Source: Betaproteobacteria bacterium (GTDB taxonomy: Bacteria > Pseudomonadota > Gammaproteobacteria > Burkholderiales > SG8-39). Taken from it: 64,000 nucleotides of DNA. The DNA lies in NCBI GenBank assembly GCA_016713125.1, contig JADJPT010000012.1:62001-126000 (forward strand), written 5' to 3'. A program made the position numbers and the translations under genes. Below are positions 19,240-25,831 of the stretch, one piece after another (position 1 is the first letter of the stretch; every line of letters starts with the position of its first letter). Below the pieces are notes generated by a model, which ran no database searches, was not told where the DNA came from, and saw only the letters and a program-made list of their open reading frames with translations.

Positions 19240-19854
19240 ATGGCATCCATAGCGACCCACGCGCAGCGCAACACGATCCGGTTGCAACTCAAGCAGAACC
19301 TGATCCTGGACGTGATGCGCCCGGACGACTGGGATGCGCTCGAGCCCCTGCTCGACGTGGTCGATTACCGGAAAGGGGATCTCCTGGTCCGTCAGGGCGA
19401 CACGGAAATGGAACAGTTCTTCGTGCTCGACGGCATGCTCAAGCGCGTGGTTTCGAACGCCGAAGGTCGGGAAATGATCCTGCGCTTCGCCGCCGAGACC
19501 GACATGGATACCTCGTACGCGGCCTGGCGCATGAAGACGCCGATCCCCTATTCGATCGTCGCCGTGACCAAGGTTCGCGCGGCGAAGATCGCCATGCCGC
19601 AGTGGGTCGAGTTCCTGGAACAGCATGCCGAAGTGAAACTGCGCTTCGAGCACGAGGTCATGAAGCTGATGTCGGAAGTGATGGCGCACACCATCACGCT
19701 GCACCTGCTCGACGCCCCGGGCCGGCTGTCGAGATTCCAGCGCAAGCACCCTGAGCTCACAGGCCGCATCCCGAAGAAGGAGCTCGCCGCCTATCTGAAC
19801 CTGACACCCGAGACGCTCTCGCGCCTCAAGCAGAAGCTGGGCGACCCGGAGTAG
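19240..19854 (+). CDS. Crp/Fnr-family transcriptional regulator of the oxalate region
   Basis: About 204 residues: an N-terminal cyclic-nucleotide-binding-type beta-barrel, a long dimerisation helix and a C-terminal winged helix. The recognition helix reads LTPETLSRLKQKL, carrying the E-x-x-S-R motif with which FNR-type proteins read TTGA half-sites. The protein has no cysteine, so it cannot carry an FNR-type iron-sulphur cluster. A TTG start at 19171 would place the operator inside the gene, so I chose the ATG at 19240. It is divergent from oxc. Five palindromes matching its expected target precede oxc, tctC, fhs, fdsG and sucC, which makes it the best candidate regulator of the whole region. 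The effector is unknown; residues for cAMP binding are not obvious. Confidence 0.85.
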   Translation: MASIATHAQRNTIRLQLKQNLILDVMRPDDWDALEPLLDVVDYRKGDLLVRQGDTEMEQFFVLDGMLKRVVSNAEGREMILRFAAETDMDTSYAAWRMKTPIPYSIVAVTKVRAAKIAMPQWVEFLEQHAEVKLRFEHEVMKLMSEVMAHTITLHLLDAPGRLSRFQRKHPELTGRIPKKELAAYLNLTPETLSRLKQKLGDPE

Positions 19855-19881
19855 CGCCGGGCCGCCACTTGCCGCCGGCGG

Positions 19882-21390
19882 CTATTTGCCCTTGGCCTTG
19901 GCGATCAGCATCGAGATCACCGGCCAGGCCAGCAGGAACAGCGCCAGACCCGTGATCGAGCCGACCAGCCCGTTCGAGAAGAAGATCGACATCTGCCCCT
20001 CGGAAACCAGCATCGCCTGCCGGAACGAGGCTTCGGCGCGGTCACCCAGCACGATGGCCAGCACCAGCGGTGCGAGCGGGTAGTTGAGCTTCTTGAACAC
20101 ATAGCCGAGCACGCCGAACATCAGCATCATCCAGACGTCGAACATGTTCGTCTTGACGGTATAGGCGCCGATGGCGCACACCACCATGATCACCGGCGCG
20201 ATCACCGCAAAAGGAATCCGCAGGATCGCAGCGAACAGCGGGACGCAGGTCAGAACCACGATCAGTCCGGCGATATTGCCCAGGTAGATGCTGGCGATCA
20301 GCCCCCAGACGAACTCCTTCTGCTCGACGAACAGCATCGGGCCGGGCTGCAGGCCCCAGATCAGCAGGCCGCCGAGCAGCACAGCGGCGGTCGGTGAGCC
20401 TGGCACGCCCAGCGTCAGCATGGGCAGCAGCGCCGATGTGCCGGCGGCATGCGCCGCGGTCTCGGGCGCAACCACGCCCTCGATCTTGCCGGTGCCGAAC
20501 TTGGCGCCGTCCTTGGAGAAGCGCTGCGCACCCCCGTAGGCCATGAACGAGGCCGGCGTGGCGCCGCCGGGCACGATGCCCATGAAACAGCCGACGATGG
20601 AGGAGCGCATCGAAGTCGCCCAGTAGCGCGGCAACTCCTTCCACGTCTGCATGACGACCTTCATGTTGATCTTGGCATCCGCACCCTTGAAGGCCAGGCC
20701 CTCTTCCATCGTCAGCAGAATCTCGCCGATGCCGAACAGGCCGATCACCGCGATCAGGAAATCGAAACCCGACAGCAGTTCCACCGACCCGAAGGTCAGC
20801 CGCAGGGTGCCGGTGACCGGATCGGTACCCACCGCCGCCAGCGCGAAGCCGGTCATCATGGCTGTCAGGGTCTTGGCCGGCGGCTCCTTCGACATGCCAA
20901 CGAACGCGCAGAACGTGAGCAGGTAGACGGAGAAGAACTCAGGGGGACCGAACTGCAGCGCGAAGCCCGCGACGATCGGCGACAGGAAGGTAATCACCAC
21001 CGTGGCGATGAAGGCGCCGACGAAGGATGAGGTGAACGCCGCCGTCAGGGCCGCGCCGGCGCGGCCCTGCTGCGCCAGCGGATAGCCGTCGAAAGTCGTC
21101 GCCACCGACCATGGCTCGCCCGGAATATTGAACAGAATTGAGGTGATCGCGCCGCCGAACAGCGCCCCCCAGTAAATGCACGAAAGCAGGATGATCGCCG
21201 AGGTGGTTCCGCCGGGCGACTGCGCCATGGAAAAAGTGAGGGGGAGCAGAATCGCCACGCCGTTCGCGCCACCGAGTCCGGGCAGCACGCCGATCACGAC
21301 GCCGAGTATCACGCCCACAAACATCAGGCCGACGTTCTTCAGCGACAGGGCGACGCCGAAACCCTCGATCAGAGACCGAATCTCTTCCAT
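19882..21390 (-). CDS. tctA: Tripartite tricarboxylate transporter, large membrane subunit
   Basis: 502 residues with about 10-12 membrane helices and the TctA signature near the N-terminus (GVLPGLGGANGVAILLPLTF). TctA forms the translocation channel of tripartite tricarboxylate transporters, which are secondary carriers served by a periplasmic binding protein. It is the last gene of the tctC-tctB-tctA transcript, 13 bases after tctB. The substrate cannot be read from the sequence. Its operon has the same palindromic operator as oxc, fhs and fdsG, so a carboxylate linked to oxalate or formate metabolism is a reasonable hypothesis. Confidence 0.92.
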   Translation of the reverse strand: MEEIRSLIEGFGVALSLKNVGLMFVGVILGVVIGVLPGLGGANGVAILLPLTFSMAQSPGGTTSAIILLSCIYWGALFGGAITSILFNIPGEPWSVATTFDGYPLAQQGRAGAALTAAFTSSFVGAFIATVVITFLSPIVAGFALQFGPPEFFSVYLLTFCAFVGMSKEPPAKTLTAMMTGFALAAVGTDPVTGTLRLTFGSVELLSGFDFLIAVIGLFGIGEILLTMEEGLAFKGADAKINMKVVMQTWKELPRYWATSMRSSIVGCFMGIVPGGATPASFMAYGGAQRFSKDGAKFGTGKIEGVVAPETAAHAAGTSALLPMLTLGVPGSPTAAVLLGGLLIWGLQPGPMLFVEQKEFVWGLIASIYLGNIAGLIVVLTCVPLFAAILRIPFAVIAPVIMVVCAIGAYTVKTNMFDVWMMLMFGVLGYVFKKLNYPLAPLVLAIVLGDRAEASFRQAMLVSEGQMSIFFSNGLVGSITGLALFLLAWPVISMLIAKAKGK

Positions 21391-21403
21391 TTCCGTCGAT
21401 CCC

Positions 21404-21910
21404 CTAGTTCAGGCCGAGCGCGGCCTCGAGGGGCCCTTTGGGAAGCGGCACCTTGAACCACATCTCGAACACGAAGAAAAACACGCCCATCACGCCGACC
21501 GAAACCATGCCGAGCTTGAGCCAGGAGTACTTTCCCTGCCAGCGCATGAAGAAGCCGATGAACAACATGGAAGAGACGTAGATGCCGAGCAACCCGATCA
21601 GGCCCACGTAGACGACCGTCGGCACGAAAACGGCGAGTACCAGCTTGAACTGAGCTGAATCGACGAACACCTTGTCGCGTTCCGGCCGGATGGTGAGCGC
21701 CTTGAAGAAGGTCACCAGCGAAGAAACGCAGATGATCAGTCCCAGATAGAACGGAAAGTAGCCCGCCTGCGGGCCGTCATCGGCCCAGCCCGTACCCAGC
21801 CTGCGGCTGTCGAAGATCACCAGCGCGCCCAGCGCGAAGAAGAGCGCTGCGACGACCAGCTCCACCCCCTTGGTACCGATCGCGCCATGCCGCGCGCCGC
21901 CCTTCTCCAT
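21404..21910 (-). CDS. tctB: Tripartite tricarboxylate transporter, small membrane subunit
   Basis: 168 residues from the ATG at 21910, with four predicted membrane helices (KGVELVVAALFFALGALVIF first). This is the usual size and topology of TctB, which partners TctA in the membrane. The frame is open further upstream, but the added residues are not typical of the family. It lies between tctC and tctA in the same transcript, the standard gene order for this transporter. Confidence 0.85.
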   Translation of the reverse strand: MEKGGARHGAIGTKGVELVVAALFFALGALVIFDSRRLGTGWADDGPQAGYFPFYLGLIICVSSLVTFFKALTIRPERDKVFVDSAQFKLVLAVFVPTVVYVGLIGLLGIYVSSMLFIGFFMRWQGKYSWLKLGMVSVGVMGVFFFVFEMWFKVPLPKGPLEAALGLN

Positions 21911-21979
21911 GTGCACTGCCTCCCCGCCCGTCGTTGTTGTAACACCGCGGCCGACGGCCGCGGTGTGCACGCTTAGGAC

Positions 21980-22993
21980 TTACTTCGCGCCGGCGATGAA
22001 CCCGGCCGACTTCATCAGCGAGACGTGACGCGCCTCTTCCTTCGCCACCCAGTCGGCGTACTCCTTGCCGGCCAGCGCGGTGGTGTTGAATGCGCCCTTC
22101 TCGATGAACTCCTTCCATTCCTTCGTCTCGCGCACCTTGGCGATCAGGTCGGTGTAGAACTTCACCTGGTCGGGCGACACGCCGGGCGCCATGAAGATGC
22201 CGCGCAACATCAGATAGTCGAAGTCCAGGCCCTGCTCCTTGCAGGTCGGGATATCCGACCAGCTCATCGTCGCGGTGACCTTCTCCTTGTACGGCATGCG
22301 CTTGGGATCGAACACGCACAGCGGACGCAGTTTGCCGCCGCGCCAGTGCGCCACCGCCTCGATCGGGTTGTTCACGGTCGCGTCGGCGTGGTTGCCGACC
22401 AGTTGCACGGCAACGTCGCCGCCACCGCGGAACGGGATGTAGATGAACTTGACCCCCGCCGACTTCTCGATGCCGACCGTGATGATCTGGTCTTCCTGCT
22501 TGGAACCCGTGCCGGCCATCTTGAACTTGCTGCCCTTTGCCGCGGCAAGGAATTCCTTGACGTTCTTGTACGGCTTGCCCGCGTTCACCCACAGCACGAA
22601 CTGGTCGAGCGCCAGCATCTGCACCGGCGTCAGGTCGCGCCAGTTGAACGGCACCCCGGTCGCCAGCGGCGTGGTGAACAGGTTGGACAGGGTGATGATG
22701 ATCTTGTGCGCATCGCCGCTCGCGCCCTTGACGTCGAGAAAGCCTTCGGCGCCCGCCCCACCCGCCTTGTTGACCACCACCATCGACTGCTTCATGAGGT
22801 TGTGCTTGGCGACGATGGACTGAATCACCCGCGCCATCTGGTCGGCACCACCGCCGGTGCCTGCCGGCACCACGAACTCCACCGTCTTGCTGGGTTCCCA
22901 GGCGTGAGCCGAAGATTGGAACGCGAATCCGGCCAGGGCCGTGGCCAGGGCTGCTGCGGTGACGCCGAACTTCCTGCTGAGCTTGATTTTCAT
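21980..22993 (-). CDS. tctC: Tripartite tricarboxylate transporter periplasmic binding protein (Bug family)
   Basis: 337 residues beginning with a Sec signal peptide (about 1-29, ending SSAHA) followed by the Bug/TctC fold: KTVEFVVPAGTGGGADQMAR, VVNKAGGAG and a C-terminal segment on the second lobe. Bug proteins bind carboxylates or related small molecules for TctAB. The ATG at 22993 follows GGAGG on the minus strand. First gene of tctCBA; the operator CTTGACCGCGGTCAAG is centred 122 bases upstream. The ligand is unknown; the shared operator points to a substrate connected to oxalate, formate or C4-dicarboxylates. Confidence 0.92.
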   Translation of the reverse strand: MKIKLSRKFGVTAAALATALAGFAFQSSAHAWEPSKTVEFVVPAGTGGGADQMARVIQSIVAKHNLMKQSMVVVNKAGGAGAEGFLDVKGASGDAHKIIITLSNLFTTPLATGVPFNWRDLTPVQMLALDQFVLWVNAGKPYKNVKEFLAAAKGSKFKMAGTGSKQEDQIITVGIEKSAGVKFIYIPFRGGGDVAVQLVGNHADATVNNPIEAVAHWRGGKLRPLCVFDPKRMPYKEKVTATMSWSDIPTCKEQGLDFDYLMLRGIFMAPGVSPDQVKFYTDLIAKVRETKEWKEFIEKGAFNTTALAGKEYADWVAKEEARHVSLMKSAGFIAGAK

Positions 22994-23079
22994 GTGTCCC
23001 TCCTCCAGTGTGCGATCAATCGGTTTGTAGTAACGACTGCGCCGACCATTCGCGACGCGCGCCGTCAATCGCTCCCTTG

Positions 23080-23123
23080 ATTCTTCACTCCCGTACGAAC
23101 TTCCCCCCTTGACCGCGGTCAAG
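23080..23123 (-). promoter_or_regulatory. tctCBA promoter with Crp/Fnr-type operator (site 2)
   Basis: Perfect palindrome CTTGACCGCGGTCAAG at 23108-23123. A -10-like AAGAAT on the minus strand at 23080-23085 is centred 33 bases away. It lies between the terC stop and the tctC start. Confidence 0.65.
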
Positions 23124-23140
23124 ATTCCGCGGGACAGTCC

Positions 23141-23869
23141 TCAGTGCCCCACCTCGCTGCTCACCTGCGCATGCGACTCCGCGCGCCTGGCCAGCCAGGT
23201 GCCCAGACCCAACACCAAAACGGCGCCGACGATCGCGCTCACGCGCATGTCGTGCAGCCACGCGGCGTTGGCGCCGACCCAGTCCTTGATGGCAGGATCG
23301 CCGACCATGATGTCGCCGGCGATGTATCCCAGCAGCGTGCCGCCCAGAGTGATGATGATCGGGAAGCGCTCCATCAGGCGCAGCATCAGCGTGCTGCCGA
23401 AGATCACGATGGGGATGGAGATCGCCAGACCCGCGATCAGCAGCACGGTCTTCGCGGCAGCCGGGCCCTGTTCAGCAGCTGCGGCGACGGCAATCACGTT
23501 GTCCAGGCTCATGACCAGGTCGGCAATCAGGATCGTCTTCACCGCCTCGAGCATGTTGTTGCCGGCCTTGATGTTCTCCTCGCCCTCCTCCGGCACCAGG
23601 AGCTTCACGCCGATCCACAGCAACAGCACGCCGCCCACCAGCTTGAGGTAAGGCAGTTGCAGCAGCGCGACGGCGAAGATGGTCAGCACCACGCGCATGA
23701 TGATTGCCGCGGCACTGCCCCAGAACACCGCCATCTTCTGCTGCTTGGCCGGCAGGGACCTGGCGGCGAGCGCGATCACCACCGCGTTGTCGCCCGACAG
23801 CAGCAGGTTGACCCAGATAATGGCGCCCAGTGCCTTCCAGAAATCGACGTGGGACAACATCTCCATCAT
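23141..23869 (-). CDS. TerC-family (YjbE-type) membrane protein
   Basis: 242 residues with seven membrane helices and the two acidic membrane motifs of the family, SGDNAVVIA near residue 25 and MSLDNVIAVA near 120. TerC-family proteins are linked to metal export (manganese in several bacteria) and tellurite resistance. It lies between fhs and tctC on the same strand. A short perfect palindrome (ATTACG-ATC-CGTAAT, 23889-23903) sits 20 bases before its start. I see no sign of a yybP-ykoY riboswitch, which often precedes this family. A link to oxalate metabolism is not evident, although oxalate binds manganese. Confidence 0.85.
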   Translation of the reverse strand: MMEMLSHVDFWKALGAIIWVNLLLSGDNAVVIALAARSLPAKQQKMAVFWGSAAAIIMRVVLTIFAVALLQLPYLKLVGGVLLLWIGVKLLVPEEGEENIKAGNNMLEAVKTILIADLVMSLDNVIAVAAAAEQGPAAAKTVLLIAGLAISIPIVIFGSTLMLRLMERFPIIITLGGTLLGYIAGDIMVGDPAIKDWVGANAAWLHDMRVSAIVGAVLVLGLGTWLARRAESHAQVSSEVGH

Positions 23870-23888
23870 GGTGAATTCCTCTCTCTCA

Positions 23889-23903
23889 ATTACGATCCGT
23901 AAT
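23889..23903. promoter_or_regulatory. 15-bp perfect palindrome upstream of terC
   Basis: ATTACG and CGTAAT arms around a 3-base centre, in an AT-rich pocket between fhs and terC and close to where a terC promoter should be. The arms differ from the TTGAC operators. Function unknown; a separate metal or stress regulator would fit. Confidence 0.35.
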
Positions 23904-23945
23904 CATCGGAATTCTACCCTCAACGGGTGCGTTCCGGTCACCCCC

Positions 23946-23967
23946 GGGGCGGCGGTTTCGCCGCCCC
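23946..23967 (-). terminator. GC-rich hairpin downstream of fhs
   Basis: A 9-bp perfect stem (GGGGCGGCG with CGCCGCCCC) and a 4-base loop, 17 bases after the fhs stop. No T-run follows on the minus strand, so termination may be partial and terC may be read through. Confidence 0.4.
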
Positions 23968-23983
23968 GCGAGCTTGCGGGGGA

Positions 23984-25654
23984 TCAGAACAGGCCGACCA
24001 CCTTGCCGTCCACGATGTCGATCTTGCTGGCCGAGGGCACCTTGGGCAGGCCCGGCATGGTCATGATGTCGCCGCAGATCATCACCACGAACTCGGCGCC
24101 GGCCGCCAGGCGCACCTCGCGCACGTTCACCACGTGGTTCACCGGGGCGCCCCGCACGGAGGCATCGGTCGAGAACGAGGACTGGGTCTTGGCCACGCAC
24201 ACCGGGTAGTGACCATAACCGTCGTCCTGCAGCTTCTTGATCTGGTTGCGGACCTTGGTGTCGGCGGTGACCTCGGAGGCCCGGTAGATCTTCTTGGCGA
24301 TCTTGTTGATCTTGTCCCAGAGCGTGTCCTGCTCCTCGTAGACGAACTGGAAGTTCGATTTCTGCTCGCACAGATCGACCACGATGTTGGCCAGTTCGGC
24401 AGCGCCCTTGCCGCCCTCGCCCCAGTGGGTGGCGAGCACCACTTTCACGCCCAGCTTCTCCATGCGCGAATACAGCACGTCGAGCTCGGCCTTGGTGTCG
24501 GAGTTGAACTTGTTGATCGAGACCACGCAGGGAATGCCGTAGTTCTTCTGCACGTTCTCGACGTGGCGCTCGAGGTTGACGATGCCGCGCTCCAGCGCCG
24601 CGACGTCCTCGTTGGTGATGGTCTTGAGGTCGGCGCCGCCGTGGTATTTCATGGCACGCACCGTGGCGACGATCACCGCCGCGCTCGGGCGCAGGCCGGA
24701 CTTGCGGCACTTGATGTCGATGAACTTCTCGGCGCCCAGGTCGGCGCCGAAGCCGGCCTCGGTCACCACGTAGTCGGCCAGCTTGAGCGCGGTCTTGGTG
24801 GCGATCACCGAGTTGCAGCCGTGCGCGATGTTGGCGAACGGCCCGCCATGGATGAAGGCCGGGTTGTTCTCCAGCGTCTGCACCAGGTTGGGCTTCAGAG
24901 CGTCCTTGAGCAGCACGGTCATCGCACCGTGGGCGTTCAGGTCACGCGCGTAGATGGTCTTGCCCTCGCGGCTGTAGCCGACCACGATGTTGCCCAGGCG
25001 GTTCTTCAGGTCCTCGAGGGAATTGGAGAGGCAGAAGATCGCCATCACTTCGGAAGCCACGACGATGTCGAAGCCGTCCTGACGCGGGTAGCCGTTGGCC
25101 GTGCCGCCCAGCGCGATGGTGATGTCGCGCAGCGCCCGGTCGTTCATGTCGACCACGCGCTTCCACTGGATGCGGCGCACGTCGATGCCGAGCTCGTTGC
25201 CGTGGTTGATGTGGTTGTCGATCAGCGCGGCGAGCAGGTTGTTGGCCAGCGCGATCGCCGAAAAGTCGCCGGTGAAGTGCAGGTTGATGTCCTCCATGGG
25301 CACCACCTGTGCGTAGCCACCGCCGGCCGCGCCGCCCTTGACGCCGAACACCGGACCCAGCGAGGGCTCGCGCAGCGCGATGATGGCCTTCTTGCCGATG
25401 TAGTTGAGCGCATCGCCAAGGCCCACCGTGGTGGTGGTCTTGCCCTCGCCCGCGGGGGTCGGGCTGATGGCGGTCACCAGGATCAGCTTGCCGTCCTTCT
25501 TGTCCTTCAGCGAATCGACATACTCCAGAGACACCTTCGCCTTGTAATGGCCGTACGGCTCGAGGTGATCCTCGGGGATGCCGAGCTTCTCCATGGCGAT
25601 CTTGGAGATGCGCTGCATCTTGGCTTTCTGGGCGATTTCGATATCGGACGCCAT
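23984..25654 (-). CDS. fhs: Formate-tetrahydrofolate ligase
   Basis: 556 residues, the standard length. The ATP-binding loop TPAGEGKTTTTVGLGDAL lies near residues 66-83, and SLGPVFGVKGGAAGGG and the EAGFGADLGAEKF motif are typical of the family. The enzyme couples formate and THF to ATP hydrolysis, giving 10-formyl-THF for C1 metabolism. In this region formate comes from oxalate through Frc/Oxc, so Fhs would assimilate what FdsGBA does not oxidise. It has its own promoter region: the operator palindrome with 11-bp arms is centred 114 bases upstream and a TATAGT -10 lies 33 bases from the operator centre. Confidence 0.97.
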   Translation of the reverse strand: MASDIEIAQKAKMQRISKIAMEKLGIPEDHLEPYGHYKAKVSLEYVDSLKDKKDGKLILVTAISPTPAGEGKTTTTVGLGDALNYIGKKAIIALREPSLGPVFGVKGGAAGGGYAQVVPMEDINLHFTGDFSAIALANNLLAALIDNHINHGNELGIDVRRIQWKRVVDMNDRALRDITIALGGTANGYPRQDGFDIVVASEVMAIFCLSNSLEDLKNRLGNIVVGYSREGKTIYARDLNAHGAMTVLLKDALKPNLVQTLENNPAFIHGGPFANIAHGCNSVIATKTALKLADYVVTEAGFGADLGAEKFIDIKCRKSGLRPSAAVIVATVRAMKYHGGADLKTITNEDVAALERGIVNLERHVENVQKNYGIPCVVSINKFNSDTKAELDVLYSRMEKLGVKVVLATHWGEGGKGAAELANIVVDLCEQKSNFQFVYEEQDTLWDKINKIAKKIYRASEVTADTKVRNQIKKLQDDGYGHYPVCVAKTQSSFSTDASVRGAPVNHVVNVREVRLAAGAEFVVMICGDIMTMPGLPKVPSASKIDIVDGKVVGLF

Positions 25655-25731
25655 GGGGTGATCTCCTCCGGTGAGACTTTTCGGTTTATGAAAGCAGAGC
25701 GGCTGGAAGCGGCCCGCCGCGGATGCGACGA

Positions 25732-25781
25732 ACTATAGGGGCGCGCACGCAGCCGCGGCCTTGACGAAAATCAAGGCCGCG
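25732..25781 (-). promoter_or_regulatory. fhs promoter with Crp/Fnr-type operator (site 3)
   Basis: Inverted repeat with 11-bp arms, CGCGGCCTTGA and TCAAGGCCGCG (25754-25781), containing TTGAC-N4-ATCAA. On the minus strand TATAGT (25732-25737, five of six matches to the -10 consensus) is centred 33 bases from the operator centre. Because it also lies after the fdsA stop (25832), the same hairpin could help end the fds transcript, though no T-run follows. Confidence 0.7.
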
Positions 25782-25831
25782 GACGCGGGTATTGAAGGAA
25801 TGCGGTCGCGCGAGGCCGACCGGCGCGGGTA

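Noticed and set aside
23870..23983. A yybP-ykoY manganese riboswitch upstream of terC
   Set aside because: I could not find the conserved helices and loops; the interval contains an fhs-distal hairpin and a short palindrome instead.
25655..25831. A folate (THF) riboswitch before fhs
   Set aside because: The only clear structure is the operator palindrome; no THF-aptamer core was visible.
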